Shown here piece by piece: positions 1-11,218 of a DNA stretch of 64,000 nt. This DNA is from Bipolaris cookei. Lineage: Eukaryota > Ascomycota > Dothideomycetes > Pleosporales > Pleosporaceae. The notes below the pieces were generated by a model. The model did not search any database. It was not told the DNA's origin and saw only the letters and a program-made list of their open reading frames with translations. The stretch covers positions 740,152-804,151 of the forward strand of contig NRSV01000002.1 in the NCBI GenBank assembly GCA_002286855.1, read 5' to 3'. The translations under genes and the position numbers were made by a program. The first letter of the stretch is position 1, and every line of letters begins with the position of its first letter.

Positions 1-20
1 CTTGACTCTAACCAATAAAG

Positions 21-2233
21 ATACATGTCCGAATCACAGGCCTTCTTCCTTCTTTCTGTGCTGTGTGATCGCCTTCTTCCCGGCTACTACTCGCAAACCA
101 TGTACGGCACACTCCTCGACCAAAAGGTTTTCGAATCTCTTGTGGAGAAGACTATGCCCATACTCTGGGACCATCTCGTCAAATCCGACGTACAACTGTC
201 CGTTGTTTCCTTGCCGTGGTTTCTTTCGCTCTATATCAACTCCATGCCTCTGATCTTTGCTTTCCGTGTTCTAGATGTCTTCTTCCTCGAAGGCCCAAAG
301 GTTCTCTTTCAAATCGGCCTTGCTATCCTCCGCATAAACGGTGAAGAATTACTCGATGCAGCAGACGACGGCTCTTTCATCTCCGTCTTGAAGTCTTACT
401 TCTCTCGACTTGACGAATCCGCACATCCAAAGTCGGAAAACCCCAAGCTGCGTGCTGTCACCCGATTCCAGGAACTCATGGTTGTGGCCTTTAAGGAATT
501 TGCTGGCATCACGCAAAACACCATTTCAGAGCAGCGTGCCAAACATAAAGACGCTGTACTAGAGAACATAGAAAGTTTTGCCAAACGCACATCAATAAGG
601 AACCTTGGTCCAGACAGCAAAAAGTTGAGTCTAAACGATCTCGGATTCCTGTACGATAAATTCTACGCCGTACTCTACGAGCGACAACAACGAGCCGAGA
701 TTATGCAGCAAGAAGCTGAGCGCAAAGCAAAGGCTAGCAGGATGAAAGCAACTGAAGTCGTCACGGGTATTTCCAGCAGTGCGGAGAAGGGGCGAGTAGC
801 GCTCGGGCCCAGTCCTACGCAGATGGATTACGATGCCTTTAGAGAATTTCTTGCTGGTAAGTTGTTTGGCAATTTTGAGCAATATTTGGACACCTTTGCT
901 AACAAACTAGTCAGGCATTGCGAAATGGGCTATTACCGACTCACCAACCTCTCCGCCTGAGTCCAGCAGTAACCAAAATGCACATTCATATTTTGGAAAC
1001 AGTATGAGAAAACGGCCGCCCATGTCCCCATGGGGCTCGGGACCAGAGCCTGCAGACCACGAATTCATGCGCCGCCTGTTCCGACGTTGGGATGTCGACA
1101 TGACAGACTCGTTGTCGCTGCAGAACGTTGTCACTGGTTTTGCCAATGTCAAGGGAACTAAAGACATTATGTCTAACATTAGCTATTTCTTTGAGCTTTA
1201 CGACGATGACGGCGATGGCAAAGTAGATCGCGAGGGTATTCTGAGGATCTCAGAGGCCCTCTTGTTCTTATCGCGGCGAGGCATACATGACCCAAGCCCT
1301 GCTGCTTCATCGCTCGACGTAAGTTCTGGGTCTAACTCAGAGCGCGCTGGCCGTGACGAGCAGTTTTTGAGCAGCGTGTCTGCATTTATTCGCAATTGCT
1401 TCGAATATGCCGACCCTGATCACCCCTCGAACCAAGCAGGCCGAGACATAGATCAGATCAAGGACGACGTTGACAACTTTGCGATTGGCGACAGTGACGA
1501 AGACGACCTGATAGACTTTGGCTCTGAGCCCGGCACTCCAAAAGCAAAACCGGCCAAGCTTGAAAAGTCGGAACACAACCCGTTGTCGCCCACACTCTCA
1601 AATCGTACAATGGATTCTGATCTGGAAGGACGAAGCGAGAAAGCAAAGTCGGCAAATCTGGCGCTGGACCCTAACAAGCCTCTCCATATCACGCTTCCTA
1701 CCTTCCGTATGGTCATTCTCGCAGATGAAGCGTTACTAAACTTCTTTGAGGTTGGTTTCTCTTCATCGTTCCGCCTCGCTGATGAGACGCTTCCTTCGGC
1801 GTCTAGCTTCCATAACCTCACAACCTTTGCCAATGCTGGAAAGCAAGGAGGTGCTGCAGGCGGCTTGGGTGGTGTTGTTGGTGGAGCCGGGGTCGGTGTT
1901 GTACCACCTGGCAAGGGGCTCCGAGGCATGCTTGACAATATTGTCAATGATGGCATGCGAGTTGCAACAGAGGTCAGAAGAAGGTATGACGAGGCTCAAA
2001 AGGAACTTGACAAGGAAGCACGACATGGCAAGGATGACGAAGAAGAGGAGGAAGATGTAGACGCTAAAGATCTTGATCTGCTCGAAGGTGCTGAGACGGC
2101 TGGCGTGGGTGCATCAAAGGGCGAGGCTCCACCTGACTTGCTATCGCCGATTGGGACAGGAGAGGAAGTAACCAAGCCGAGAGATCGAACGGGGAGCGAT
2201 GCTAGTAAAAAGGTGCTTGAGTTTGAGCGATAA
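21..2233 (+). CDS. TBC-domain Rab GTPase-activating protein with EF-hand, C-terminal part
   Basis: The 5' end lies outside the window. An intron tail with branch CTAAC (8-12) and acceptor AG at 19-20 opens an exon 21-856; intron 857-914 (GTAAG...TCAG); last exon 915-2233. The first exon matches the second half of a TBC domain as in TBC1D8/TBC1D9 and yeast Gyp2 relatives, with motifs YMSESQAFF, CDRLLPGYY and DVFFLEGPKVLFQ. An EF-hand loop DDDGDGKVDREG follows in the second exon, then a serine-rich and acidic tail (DDEEEEEDVD). Such proteins stimulate GTP hydrolysis by Rab GTPases in membrane traffic. The catalytic Arg and Gln fingers would lie upstream of the window, so activity cannot be judged. 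The family call is firm; the exact orthologue is not. Confidence 0.88.
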
Positions 2234-2437
2234 CAAACACTTCACGAATGGAAGTTCTCGTTGACGGTTTGAGCATTTGGAGGTGTCATTGGGAGTTTTT
2301 TATTTCGCACAGTCTAGCACATTTTGCTATCTAGCGCTCAACTTTTGATCTTCCGATCTTTTGATCTTATCCTCTCTCATCATCCACCCTCTACTACCAC
2401 CAAAAAATACTTTAACATGTTGCCACCCCTTTTTAAC

Positions 2438-2896
2438 CTACCACAACATCCTCTGCACCCACTCTCCCAACCCATCCACCCCCCAACCCCACACATCCAC
2501 ATCCCTAAACTCCACCAAATTCCCTTTAATAACCATCCCCTTCCCACTACACCTCCACTCCGCATCCCCAAGCACCCCCTGGTTCCTCAAATACCCCTTT
2601 CCCTGAAAAACAACCACCCTGAAGCCCCCGCCCAACCCCATAGGCTGCAATCCACTATCCAGTATTCGCTCGAAATGATACGTCTCGGGTATATGCATGT
2701 TCCACACGGCGATGTTGACGGATATCCCTGCTTCGGCGTAGGCTACGCGCGCGATTTCTTCGAGCAAGGCGATTTGGCGTGTGCGGCCGATAGTGTCGAG
2801 GTCGAAGGCGATTTTGTGGAAGAAGGATGTGAGAGGCACGGCGGGGGAGGGGAGGAAGGAGGGAAGGAGGGTGGCGAGGGGGGGGGTGGGGAGCAT
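2438..2896 (-). CDS. Hypothetical protein, 152 aa
   Basis: Single open frame from ATG (2896) to TAG (2438), tail-to-tail with the Rab-GAP gene. I recognise no family. The centre looks protein-like (TRQIALLEEIARVAYAEAGI, then NIAVWNMHIPETYHF) and the C-terminal third is Gly/Trp-rich (DVWGWGVDGLGEWVQ). The N-terminal 25 residues are Pro/Leu-rich and may be wrong. A possible donor GTAGGT overlaps the stop, so the true C-terminus could lie in another exon. The coding strand is C-rich at the 5' end and G-rich at the 3' end, as in several other genes here. No signal peptide or membrane span is clear. Confidence 0.5.
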   Translation of the reverse strand: MLPTPPLATLLPSFLPSPAVPLTSFFHKIAFDLDTIGRTRQIALLEEIARVAYAEAGISVNIAVWNMHIPETYHFERILDSGLQPMGLGGGFRVVVFQGKGYLRNQGVLGDAEWRCSGKGMVIKGNLVEFRDVDVWGWGVDGLGEWVQRMLW

Positions 2897-3559
2897 GGCT
2901 TTTGAGGTAGAAGTTTAGGAGAATGTTTATGAGGTTGAGGCTTAGGAGGGGAGATGGGGAGTGAGAGGGGAGATAAGGATTGAGGGAGGAGAAGGGTAGT
3001 GGTACATGTCGTGTTGGTGCGATGGTGATTGGGGGAGATGTAGGGCGGCTATGCACGTAGGTGATGAAATTGGGGGCACGGTGGTTAATTTTATTGGAGG
3101 GGCTGGGTTATAGAGAATTTATGTGTGTGGATGTTTGGAAGTTTTGTTACTTTGATAGGTGAGATTGATAGACGTGTTGGTGTATTGTGAGGGCATGGAG
3201 TCTGGTTTTGTTCATACTATGGTGGAGAGTAGAGTGCGAGTGATGTCATTGTTCTGCGCAAGGGTGTAGCCCGAAGTCTTCAATCTATCACATTCATGGA
3301 AGAATTGTAAGAGGAGAAACATTCTTGTGTGTTTTACTCTTTCAATACCCCGGGTGTATTATTACTAGGAATGCCAATCATAGATGTGTGAAGCCACAGC
3401 TCGGAAGCTACCCCGCATGTCCGCCCGGGACTGTGGACCGCGGCTCAATTCCGACAAGCAGCACAGACTAGGCCCATCATTCTCTTCTCCACCTCAGGCC
3501 GATGCCAGTCATGGCTGTCCTTCTTTTGTCCGGCTTCTTAATGCCTTCTTCAATCGAAG
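2897..3559. other. Intergenic region upstream of the acyl-CoA synthetase
   Basis: About 660 bases between divergent genes. The left part is a G/A-rich tract (about 2820-3010). A 101-codon upstream frame starts at ATG 3384 and overlaps the synthetase start in another frame; I read it as chance or a uORF because it has no recognisable protein similarity. No other gene seen. Confidence 0.5.
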
Positions 3560-5681
3560 ATGCTTCGGAAGCTCGTTGGTCGCGTTACAAGATGCCCTAA
3601 GCCTGTGCAAATTGCGCAAAGAAGGCTCCTCACGCAAGCATATAGCATTGGCCCTACCGAGGTACGTCAATTGGGCCCTCTTCCCGTAACTCTACGTATT
3701 AGCTTCCGGCTTTGCTAATGGTGTAACATAGCCTCCACTGCTAGAACAAACTGTTCCTCAGCACTTTGCAGGTGTTGTGAGACAGTATGGTGATCGTGAT
3801 GCGTGCGTGTGCCTTGACCAATCTTAATATCGTCCTGGCTAAGTCTCGTCCAGAGTCATCTCGCATCATCAGCACGTACGGCTGACGTACGATGCACTGG
3901 ATCGCGACTCAAACAGGCTTGCAAGAGGACTACAGAATTTGGGAGTAAAGAAGGGAGATAGGGTTGCGGTGAGCTTGGGAAACAATATTGAGTTTGCTAC
4001 TGTGTGTTATGTAGGCACCTGTGAGGAGTAATGGCTAACAACTCCAAAGATTACGTATGCACTTTTCAAACTAGGAGCAATACTGGTATGTATGCGACTG
4101 GAACTATGAAATATTGATCATGCGCCAATTGACTTATAGGTACCCCTCAATCCTTCTTTCAACGCACCACAAGTCCTAAACGCCATCAATCACCTAGATG
4201 CTGCACATCTCATAATTGGAGCCGAGACAAACCTTCCCCGAAAAGACCCGCGCCCCAACATCTCATTACTTACGCACTTGATACCTAATCTTGCCGGCTC
4301 GAAACTCGAATCGGAACTTGTCCCTTCGCTGATGAATGTTGTGGTGGTGGATAATGCCCAAGGAAGGATAAATTTGGACGAGTACAGGAGCCTGGGAAGA
4401 TATCAGAAGGTAGTAGAGGATGGTGGGCAAGGCGCGGCATTACAGGACCAAGGACTAGATTCTCATGATATTGTCAATATCCAGTTCACCTCGGGTACAA
4501 CCAGTATGCCGAAAGCCGCGTGCTTGACTCATATGAGTATTTTGAACAATGGTAACAGTATCGGCGATAGGATGCTGCTGACAGAGAACGATATTGTCTG
4601 TTGCCCGCCTCCATTATTCCAGTGAGTCGTCTTGTACAGGTTGCATCACACAACGTCTGACTGTACATAGCTGTTTTGGGTGTATTCTTGGATACATGGC
4701 TACAGCAACCCACGGAAGCGCTATAGTCCTCCCCGCAGAGTCTTTCAATGCTCTTGCCACTCTTGAGGCTGTTCGAGAACACAAGTGTACTGCCCTGTAC
4801 GGTGTTCCCACCATGTTCGTGGCGGAGCTCGAACTCCTAGCCAATGGCGCGGTACCATACGAGGGCTTCCAACACCTACGCACTGGCATCGCAGCTGGCT
4901 CTTCCATTCCAGCCGAGCTGATGCGCAAGCTTCATAAAATCTTGAACCTGACGGAACTAACTATTTGCTATGGAATGACGGAAACAAGCCCGGTCTCAGC
5001 CATGACCACCACGGATGATCCTATTGAGAAGCGCATCAACACTGTTGGCCGGCTTCTCCCACATGTTCGCGCAAAAGTCGTCAACACTTCAGACTGGTCA
5101 CAAATGCTCAAAATAGGCCAATGTGGCGAACTAGCCGTTTCGGGATATCTCCTTATGAAAGGCTATTGGGGTGACACGGCGCGCACGGAAGAAGTCCTTC
5201 AACCAGATGAGGACGGTGTCATGTGGATGCACACTGGCGATGAAGCGTCCATGGATGAGGAAGGATACATCAAAATCACTGGAAGAATCAAGGACCTTAT
5301 TATCAAAGGTGGAGAGAATATTCATCCTCTGGAGGTTGAAAACTGTCTCTTCGCTCACCCAGCCGTCAGCGAAGTCAGCGTCATTGGACTACCGGATGAG
5401 AGATATGGCGAAGTCGTTGCAGCTTTTATCGTAAGACATGCTGGAGAAGATGGAAAAGTAACAGCCGATGAAGTGAGGACATGGGTCAGGGAAAGGCTGA
5501 GCCATCATCTGGGTAAGTGGATATCAATACTGAAGACGGCGTAGCAAGCTGACATAGAGAAGTTCCGAAATATGTCTTTTGGGTAGACAATTATCCCAAG
5601 ACGGCGAGCGGCAAGATCCAAAAATTCAAGCTTAAGGAACAAGGCATTGCGCTGCTGCAAGAGGGTCATGGGTTGAAGTAA
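3560..5681 (+). CDS. Medium-chain acyl-CoA synthetase-like (ACSF2-type), probably mitochondrial
   Basis: Seven exons by my reading: 3560-3661, 3732-3802, 3854-4010, 4050-4085, 4140-4621, 4671-5512, 5560-5681; 603 aa. The enzyme activates a carboxylic acid with ATP to an acyl-adenylate and passes it to CoA. ANL-superfamily signatures are in order: P-loop FTSGTTSMPKAA, CYGMTETSP, MHTGDEASMDEEGYI, GRIKDLIIKGGENIHPLE, and the catalytic Lys in YPKTASGKIQKFKLKEQ. The residues around PPLFHCFGCILGY and the IQKFKLKEQ ending fit ACSF2-type enzymes. The N-terminus (MLRKLVGRV...QRRLLTQAYS) is basic and amphipathic like a mitochondrial presequence; there is no C-terminal PTS1. Intron 4011-4049 is only 39 nt. 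Substrate is not predictable. Confidence 0.9.
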
Positions 5682-6347
5682 GAGCATTTGGTAATGTGGG
5701 GCTTCGATCTCAATGAGTGAAACTCATGATGCATTAAAATGCGACAGTCATCATCGAAATCCTTAGTGCTGTGACGACAATCTATATTTTTGTCCCATCT
5801 GGCGCTCCGCCGGAATATGGATCACATTTTGGCGCAATGGTAAGGGTACTGGTGCGGTAGTACTTTATAGTGCATGTAGGCGAGGGGATGCTTGCCAATT
5901 ACGCTTCAGTTCATGACATCACATGCATAGGTAGGTCAGACTGAACATCAGCAAGAAGAGCATAGTTCCAGTTCAATTATATTAGCCGAAATAATCTGCT
6001 CAGCAAACGACAATTAGGTCTCATTCTCACATCATCATCTTGCCCCAATCGCTCTCTAGTGCCGTGTTTTGATAGTATTGGTCCAAGATGAAGGAGATCA
6101 ACTGCAGAAGCCCCAACAATCTTTTTTTCTTAGCATGCAAGATCTATGCAAGGCCAGTCAACATTAACCTACCTGGTCACTTATATTGCGTAACCAAGTT
6201 CATCGGCTATCAGTATCCATAGAAATTTTTTTTTGTTAATTTTCAGGTACACCGCCAGGAAAGTTGTTCGTCAAACGTTACTCAACCGCCAGCATATCGA
6301 TATCGTCACCAGCGCACTTATTGAAATTCAAATCCAAATCTGCTAGA
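5682..6347. other. Intergenic region
   Basis: About 670 bases between two plus-strand genes, AT-rich towards 6230 with a T-run. An open frame in phase with the next gene reaches back to 6264 but has no ATG before 6348. Nothing else supportable. Confidence 0.5.
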
Positions 6348-7211
6348 ATGTCAGAATTAACAAACACTCGTGTGCCCACACCCTCCAACCCCTCGAATCT
6401 GGCCCCACGCTACGAAATCCGAAAACTAAAACCCGTCCACCTCCCCTGGGCCACCGCCATTCTAGCCCATAGCCACGGCTTCCACTCAACCGTCTGGCAC
6501 AAAATATGGACCGACCGCGACCTCGGCCGCTGGGTCGTCGAAGAATCCCCCAACCTGGAATACCTAGTCCGCCACCAAATCGACTCAGGCCTCTCCTACG
6601 GCGTCTTTGACAAAGAATACAACTTCAAAACCGACTCAGCCCGCGCCACCGGCGGCGCCCTCCTCTGGAACGCCGCCGAACTCGCCACACAGAGTGTAGA
6701 AAAGACGCAAGGCCGCGCAGCAGAAGGCCAACGGTTACTAGACCAAATGGACTTCCCGCTCGTAAGCATAATCCTCAGCTACGACGGCTTCGTACCGCTT
6801 GACCCAGAAAAAATGAAACCCTTACTCGCCGCTTGGCCTGAATTCCCAATTCTCTATGGCGCGCTGGAACAGCGGGATCCACGGGACCCGGCGTCGTGGA
6901 AGCCTACTGCGCCACGACAAGTGCTCATGCGCAATGCGACGTCTACGCGGGGCGACTATGAAGGGCGGGGTATTATGGGGGCTGCGGCGCGGTGGCTGCA
7001 GCGTGAGGCGGCACTCATGGGGTTTAGGGGGATTCAGATTGAGGCGATGGCGGATAAGGTGATTCATGTTTGGACGGGCGGTGTGCAGAAGCCGTTTAAG
7101 GGGATGGTGGTAAGTGAGTTTGAGTGTGAGACTTTGGAAGCGGATGGGGGGAGGCCTTTTGGAGCGGCGAAGCAGAGGATTGTTAAGGCTTGGGTTGATT
7201 TGACGGCCTGA
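6348..7211 (+). CDS. GNAT-like fungal protein, 287 aa
   Basis: Single exon. The first in-frame ATG is 6348 (MSELTNTRV); the frame is open further upstream but only with non-ATG codons. The C-terminal half has a segment resembling the acetyl-CoA-binding motif A of GNAT acetyltransferases (YEGRGIMGAAARWLQREA, then MGFRGIQIEAM) followed by VIHVWTGGV. The N-terminal part (YEIRKLKPVHLPWATAIL) looks like the first strand and helix of the same fold. I infer a GNAT-type acetyltransferase or a degenerate relative of unknown substrate; this is not certain. The coding strand switches from strongly C-rich (6380-6800) to strongly G-rich (6850-7200). Confidence 0.75.
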   Translation: MSELTNTRVPTPSNPSNLAPRYEIRKLKPVHLPWATAILAHSHGFHSTVWHKIWTDRDLGRWVVEESPNLEYLVRHQIDSGLSYGVFDKEYNFKTDSARATGGALLWNAAELATQSVEKTQGRAAEGQRLLDQMDFPLVSIILSYDGFVPLDPEKMKPLLAAWPEFPILYGALEQRDPRDPASWKPTAPRQVLMRNATSTRGDYEGRGIMGAAARWLQREAALMGFRGIQIEAMADKVIHVWTGGVQKPFKGMVVSEFECETLEADGGRPFGAAKQRIVKAWVDLTA

Positions 7212-8732
7212 GCGGACTGGAAGTGGGGTGGGGATGTTCTTGCTTTTTAGGATGTCATTGAATTCGAATTGGCTTATTGCTGCGACGATAAACTCGGTTT
7301 TCGAGTTTGGTTGATAAATACGCTGGTCTAGATACAGCAAATTATAGAATGAAACATGAGAATTGAAAAGCTGTGAATTTCGTTACAGTGTTTTCAGTCG
7401 TGTATGTCAGCGAGATTCAACGTGCAATCAGAGTTTTATTACATAGTTCTTCGGATGATCAAGATGATCCAGCTTGCATGGCACTTGGCATCCGATACTG
7501 CCCTTGTTACGGAGTAAGTACGGCTTTGTAAATGCTCTTCGACAATCCAGGACGCTGGAGGCGGTAGTGGATTAATGTTCAGAATGATGGGGGTTTACTT
7601 TTCTTCACTGCGAAATCTTAGTTTCTAAGACTAAAGGTCAAATATAGTGGACTAGTGTAAGACTATACCCGCTACCTGATGTAACAGATCGTTGTATTAC
7701 GAAAACTATTGTTTTTGAGTTCCAATATGGCAAATAGTATGGTCACTGTAATTGTTGGGTAAGGGATTTATTGGCTAACTATAGTAGTGCAAGAGAGAGT
7801 ATATATAGCTGAAGTATTAGGTGGCTGGGAGTTGCTACCTATGGGTTTCAACCTTTGGCTTCATTCCCTTTAACTATTAGTTTCAGAGCATCTACCTTTT
7901 AGTTTCAATAGTAATATCCAGTCTTGACCTGACGTGAACGTTCCAACTGCTAGTTACTAGCCGTACACTACTTTGCTGTTCTTCGCAAATAACCAAATAT
8001 ATGTATAAGACCGTACTCTTCCTATTTTTCATCGAACTCCCTCTCTACCAATATTTTTTAAATCCCTCCTTGTAAATGTGTGCCGTGGGCGTGGTCACTG
8101 CTGTGGCGGCTGGTGTGTAAGTGGATGCCTCTTGCGAGTCTCTGTTTGGGAATATGATGTTAACGGTGGTGATATTATAATGAGAAGAGAACGGTGAATG
8201 GGGTGGATCAGTTTCAGAGGTGCGATATTTGGTGCTCCACTAATTAGGCGGATACGGTGATGCTGGTGGGTTGAGGTATGTAGGATGTTAGAGAGTAGGT
8301 TAGGAAACTCGGCATGCTGTGTTCTTTTGGAACTACGTGCGACTATGTATATGACAGGAGCAAATGGTGCTTAGATAAGATGTGCTAAGCTAAGTTGGGG
8401 AGAAAGTTTACACTAGCACTAGCGTTGGAGACAAATCTCAGCAGCCATATAGATAATATACTCTACAGCGTCCCCTGTTGTACTACGCGGAGACCTTGCT
8501 ATATTCACTTTAGCGTGATGCAACATGCTGCAGCTGGAACAAGGACACCTGTCAGCCGCACCATGTAGGCAGCAGCTGCGTCGTGCACTGCCCCGTCGAC
8601 CGAAAATCAAGATGCTTCACCAATTAATAAAAGCCTTACCCTGTTCCCAGCTTTTTAGGTTTTATCAATTCTTCATGTCCTAGTTATTTTCGCAACCCTG
8701 ACCAACCATATATCAAGCAACCTAATCTCACC
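7212..8732. other. Gene-poor AT-rich stretch
   Basis: About 1.5 kb with no coherent reading frame on either strand and no recognisable element. It marks the left edge of the accessory block. Confidence 0.5.
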
Positions 8733-9974
8733 ATGAGGCTTTTGAACACAGAGTCTCTTAAGCTTAGCCGTCTCTATGTACCGAATGAGGTTCCAGACTA
8801 CGCAATTCTTTCTCACCGATGGGATACCGAAGAGATCACATTTGCAGATATAAGCAGCGCACCCATTCTACAAGCTCAAAGCCAGATGCGGACGAAAAGG
8901 GGGTTTGTAAAGATACAAGGAGCTTGCAAACTAGCACTCAATGATGGATACGCTTGGATCTGGATTGACAGTTGTTGCATCGACAAATCTAGTTCAGCTG
9001 AGTTGCAAGAAGCGATCAATTCCATGTGGAGATACTACGCAGAGTCAAATATTTGCTACGTTTATCTAGCAGATGTTCCCAATTCAGAAGCCGGCTGGGG
9101 TCCGATGTTCGCTGAAAGCGAATGGTTCACACGTGGTTGGACGTTGCAAGAGTTGATTGCCCCAACATGTGTCGAGTTCTTTGCGGAGAATTGGGCCGCC
9201 ATCGGTACGAAATTCGAACGTTACAAACAGATCGCAGATATTACATCAATCGACCCAGACGTTCTCATTCGTGTTCAAGCTGTTGATGGCGTCAGTACAG
9301 CGGAGAGATTGTCATGGGCATCCCATCGGAACGTCACTAGGGAAGAGGATGAGACATATTCGCTCATGGGTCTGTTTGATGTTAACATGCCACTCCTCTA
9401 TGGAGAAGGGCGGGATAAAGCCTTCGTCAGGCTCCAAGAAGCTATCTACAATGCCACGGCCGACCACTCAATGTTCTTGTTTTGCCATAGCCAACACAAA
9501 GATGACCAGCCTCTGCTGGCCAATTCGCCGACAAGCTTCTGCGACAAATTGGATTGCACTCTTTGTCTCTCGCGAAGAAGTGGGAATACACCTTCGAGTT
9601 TTCGATACCGCAATATCGTTGCATCCGGGAGGTGGCGCACACAAGCACATGAACAAATCATGACGACTGTTACCACATTCCGCAATGAAATGTCCACCGT
9701 GCTTCCGCTGTTGGCCTATCGGGACGTTTCCAGCAAGCTGGAATTTTTAGATGGAGAGACACCACGAGTCGGTGTAACCCATGTAGCAGTACTCAATCAT
9801 ACCTTGAGAAAGTATCCACAGGGTGCTTTTTGTCTTTTGTTACGTCGAAAGTCTGGCATGGATGCATGCCTCCGCTTACAAGTCCTCCCGGCTATTTTGC
9901 CCCATCTCGGGGACCTCGTGTCTCGACTCCAAAAGACGAAGCTCCTTATTTGTCCAGGACCGGGTAACCTATAA
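8733..9974 (+). CDS. HET-domain (heterokaryon incompatibility) protein, truncated by an in-frame stop
   Basis: Starts MRLLNTESLKLSRLYV, the usual beginning of het-E/het-D-type HET proteins. The HET domain fills about residues 25-160: DYAILSHRWDTEEITF, YAWIWIDSCCIDK, SMWRYYAESNICYVYLAD and WFTRGWTLQELIAP, followed by SWASHRNVTREEDETYSLMGLFDVNMPLLYGEG. HET domains act in non-self recognition and can trigger cell death when fungal cells fuse; they are TIR-like folds. The frame ends at TAA 9972-9974 (413 aa), yet the same frame stays open to 10436 with similar character, so the C-terminal part seems cut off. An intron across the stop is hard to build: the only in-phase GT/AG pair spans about 30 nt. 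The remaining protein could still be functional. Confidence 0.85.
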   Translation: MRLLNTESLKLSRLYVPNEVPDYAILSHRWDTEEITFADISSAPILQAQSQMRTKRGFVKIQGACKLALNDGYAWIWIDSCCIDKSSSAELQEAINSMWRYYAESNICYVYLADVPNSEAGWGPMFAESEWFTRGWTLQELIAPTCVEFFAENWAAIGTKFERYKQIADITSIDPDVLIRVQAVDGVSTAERLSWASHRNVTREEDETYSLMGLFDVNMPLLYGEGRDKAFVRLQEAIYNATADHSMFLFCHSQHKDDQPLLANSPTSFCDKLDCTLCLSRRSGNTPSSFRYRNIVASGRWRTQAHEQIMTTVTTFRNEMSTVLPLLAYRDVSSKLEFLDGETPRVGVTHVAVLNHTLRKYPQGAFCLLLRRKSGMDACLRLQVLPAILPHLGDLVSRLQKTKLLICPGPGNL

Positions 9975-10436
9975 AGCCAAGACCTCATCGAAGCCGTGTT
10001 TTCTGTTCACAGTGGTTTGTTCCATTTAGAAGCATGGGATGCTAAGGGTAGCAACAGCCAGTCATTACTGTCAGCACGAACTGGACAAAATTCAGAATTC
10101 AAGATACAAGTAAGAAAGCTTAATACAGTGAAAAGCCCAGTTCAAGTATCGTGTCGAGTTTTTGGTTCGCAGGATTCAAAATTCTTGCTCACTATCCGAC
10201 TAGTTCAAATTCATGGAATTTGGTCGATCAAAGAGATATTTGAACGAGGGAAATGCAGCACGGAACAAAAACTAAAAACACTGTTTATTTCCACTATTCT
10301 TACTGATCGTTGTGCAATTCAGTCTCCGGATGGAAAGATACTATCGGTGAAACTTCGACGCTTACCTGGCTCTGCTCGTACTCCTGAAGGTTTTGTCGTA
10401 AGGAACCGCTATCAAATATCGATAGACTGTCAATAG
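9975..10436 (+). pseudogene. Displaced C-terminal part of the HET gene
   Basis: Same frame as the upstream HET gene after TAA 9972, open for 154 codons to TAG 10434-10436. The residues (LFHLEAWDAKGSNSQSLL, FKIQVRKLNTVKSPVQV, GFVVRNRYQISIDCQ) look like the beta-rich C-terminal region common after HET domains. It could be expressed only if translated by readthrough, spliced around, or restarted at ATG 9996. CAA to TAA at the stop would be a C-to-T change at CpA, as RIP makes. Confidence 0.55.
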
Positions 10437-10828
10437 GTAGTCCTGTAGCAATTTGATTATAGCCTCATACTAGAGGTCTATCAAGTAGTTCGAGTGTTTT
10501 ATAACTTATCAGCTTGAACTTAACGTTAACTCTTTTTTAAGAATAGGAAGCGAACTGGCAACTACATCAAAACCTCTTAGAACAGGGGTTCTTTAGTAGT
10601 AAAACTGCTTTGGAAGGAGCGAGTAAAAGGAGGTACACGGCGGGGTGACTGCAATATATTGTATTGGAGTGCCAAAGAGCCGCTATAAGGAAGCTAAATG
10701 CTTACTAGGTCGCTGGCTTTACTCAAAACAAGGTGCTACCTTCCACTGAGCTGGACGTAATTTACATCTCCTTGACAAAAGCAGTATTTTTGATGATTTT
10801 AGATGAGAAGATACAGGGGGATGCCCGC
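10437..10828. other. Intergenic, nothing recognised
   Basis: About 390 AT-rich bases between the HET tail and the first dispersed repeat; no frame or known element visible. Confidence 0.4.
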
Positions 10829-11021
10829 TGGAAGGCAGCCCAGCTGCCCTACATCTCTCCCTGTTACCAACCTGCTCTTTAGCAACAGGCATCTAGAAGG
10901 CTAGTAATAGCTTAGCTAGACAAAAGCCGAAGCACCATAGTCACGCAATACAACACAAAGTACCAAATTGTAAATAAGCAGATAGAACGGCCTCTGGCCA
11001 AAGTCCTACATAGCCAACGGC
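10829..11021 (+). repeat. Dispersed repeat, copy A
   Basis: About 190 bp matching the reverse complement of 47275-47473 almost end to end, and in part the direct copy at 11219-11358. Shared landmarks in order are CCTACATCTCTCCCTGTTAC, CAGGCATCTAGA, CTAGTAATAGCTTA, CCAAATTGTA and AACGGCCTC[T/C]GGCCAAAGTC. No coding capacity is seen. The class is unknown; a non-autonomous element is likely. Confidence 0.75.
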
Positions 11022-11026
11022 TGATA

Positions 11027-11108
11027 CAGGGGGGTGGCGCAGTAGTAAAGCGCCTAGAACAACTCTGTTCGCAGAGGTCGGAGGTTCGAGTCCTCCCTTC
11101 AACGCCAT
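11027..11108 (+). repeat. tRNA-like sequence with Pol III A and B boxes
   Basis: An A box (TGGCGCAGTAG, 11035-11045) and a perfect B box (GGTTCGAGTCC, 11083-11093) are spaced as in a tRNA gene. A T-arm stem GGAGG/CCTCC (11080-11096) is intact, and CTCTG/CAGAG forms an anticodon-like stem. The acceptor stem does not pair (5' G-run against 3' CTTCAAC), so this is not a normal tRNA. It fits a tRNA pseudogene or the head of a tRNA-derived SINE between repeat copies A and B. Confidence 0.5.
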
Positions 11109-11218
11109 TTTATGGCTACCAACCATCCAAATAGCTCATACTAAAGATCTACCCACTGAAAGAGAGGTACTCATTAAAACTAAAAGCCGAACTGTTTCTT
11201 TTCCCCTAAAAAGAGCCC

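Noticed and set aside
3384..3689. 101-codon frame upstream of the acyl-CoA synthetase
   Set aside because: Out of phase with the synthetase and overlapping its first exon; the presequence-like start at 3560 fits the family better.
10941..11126. Minus frame giving a GGLEPPTSANR-type peptide
   Set aside because: This peptide is the reverse translation of the tRNA-like T-arm, not a protein gene.
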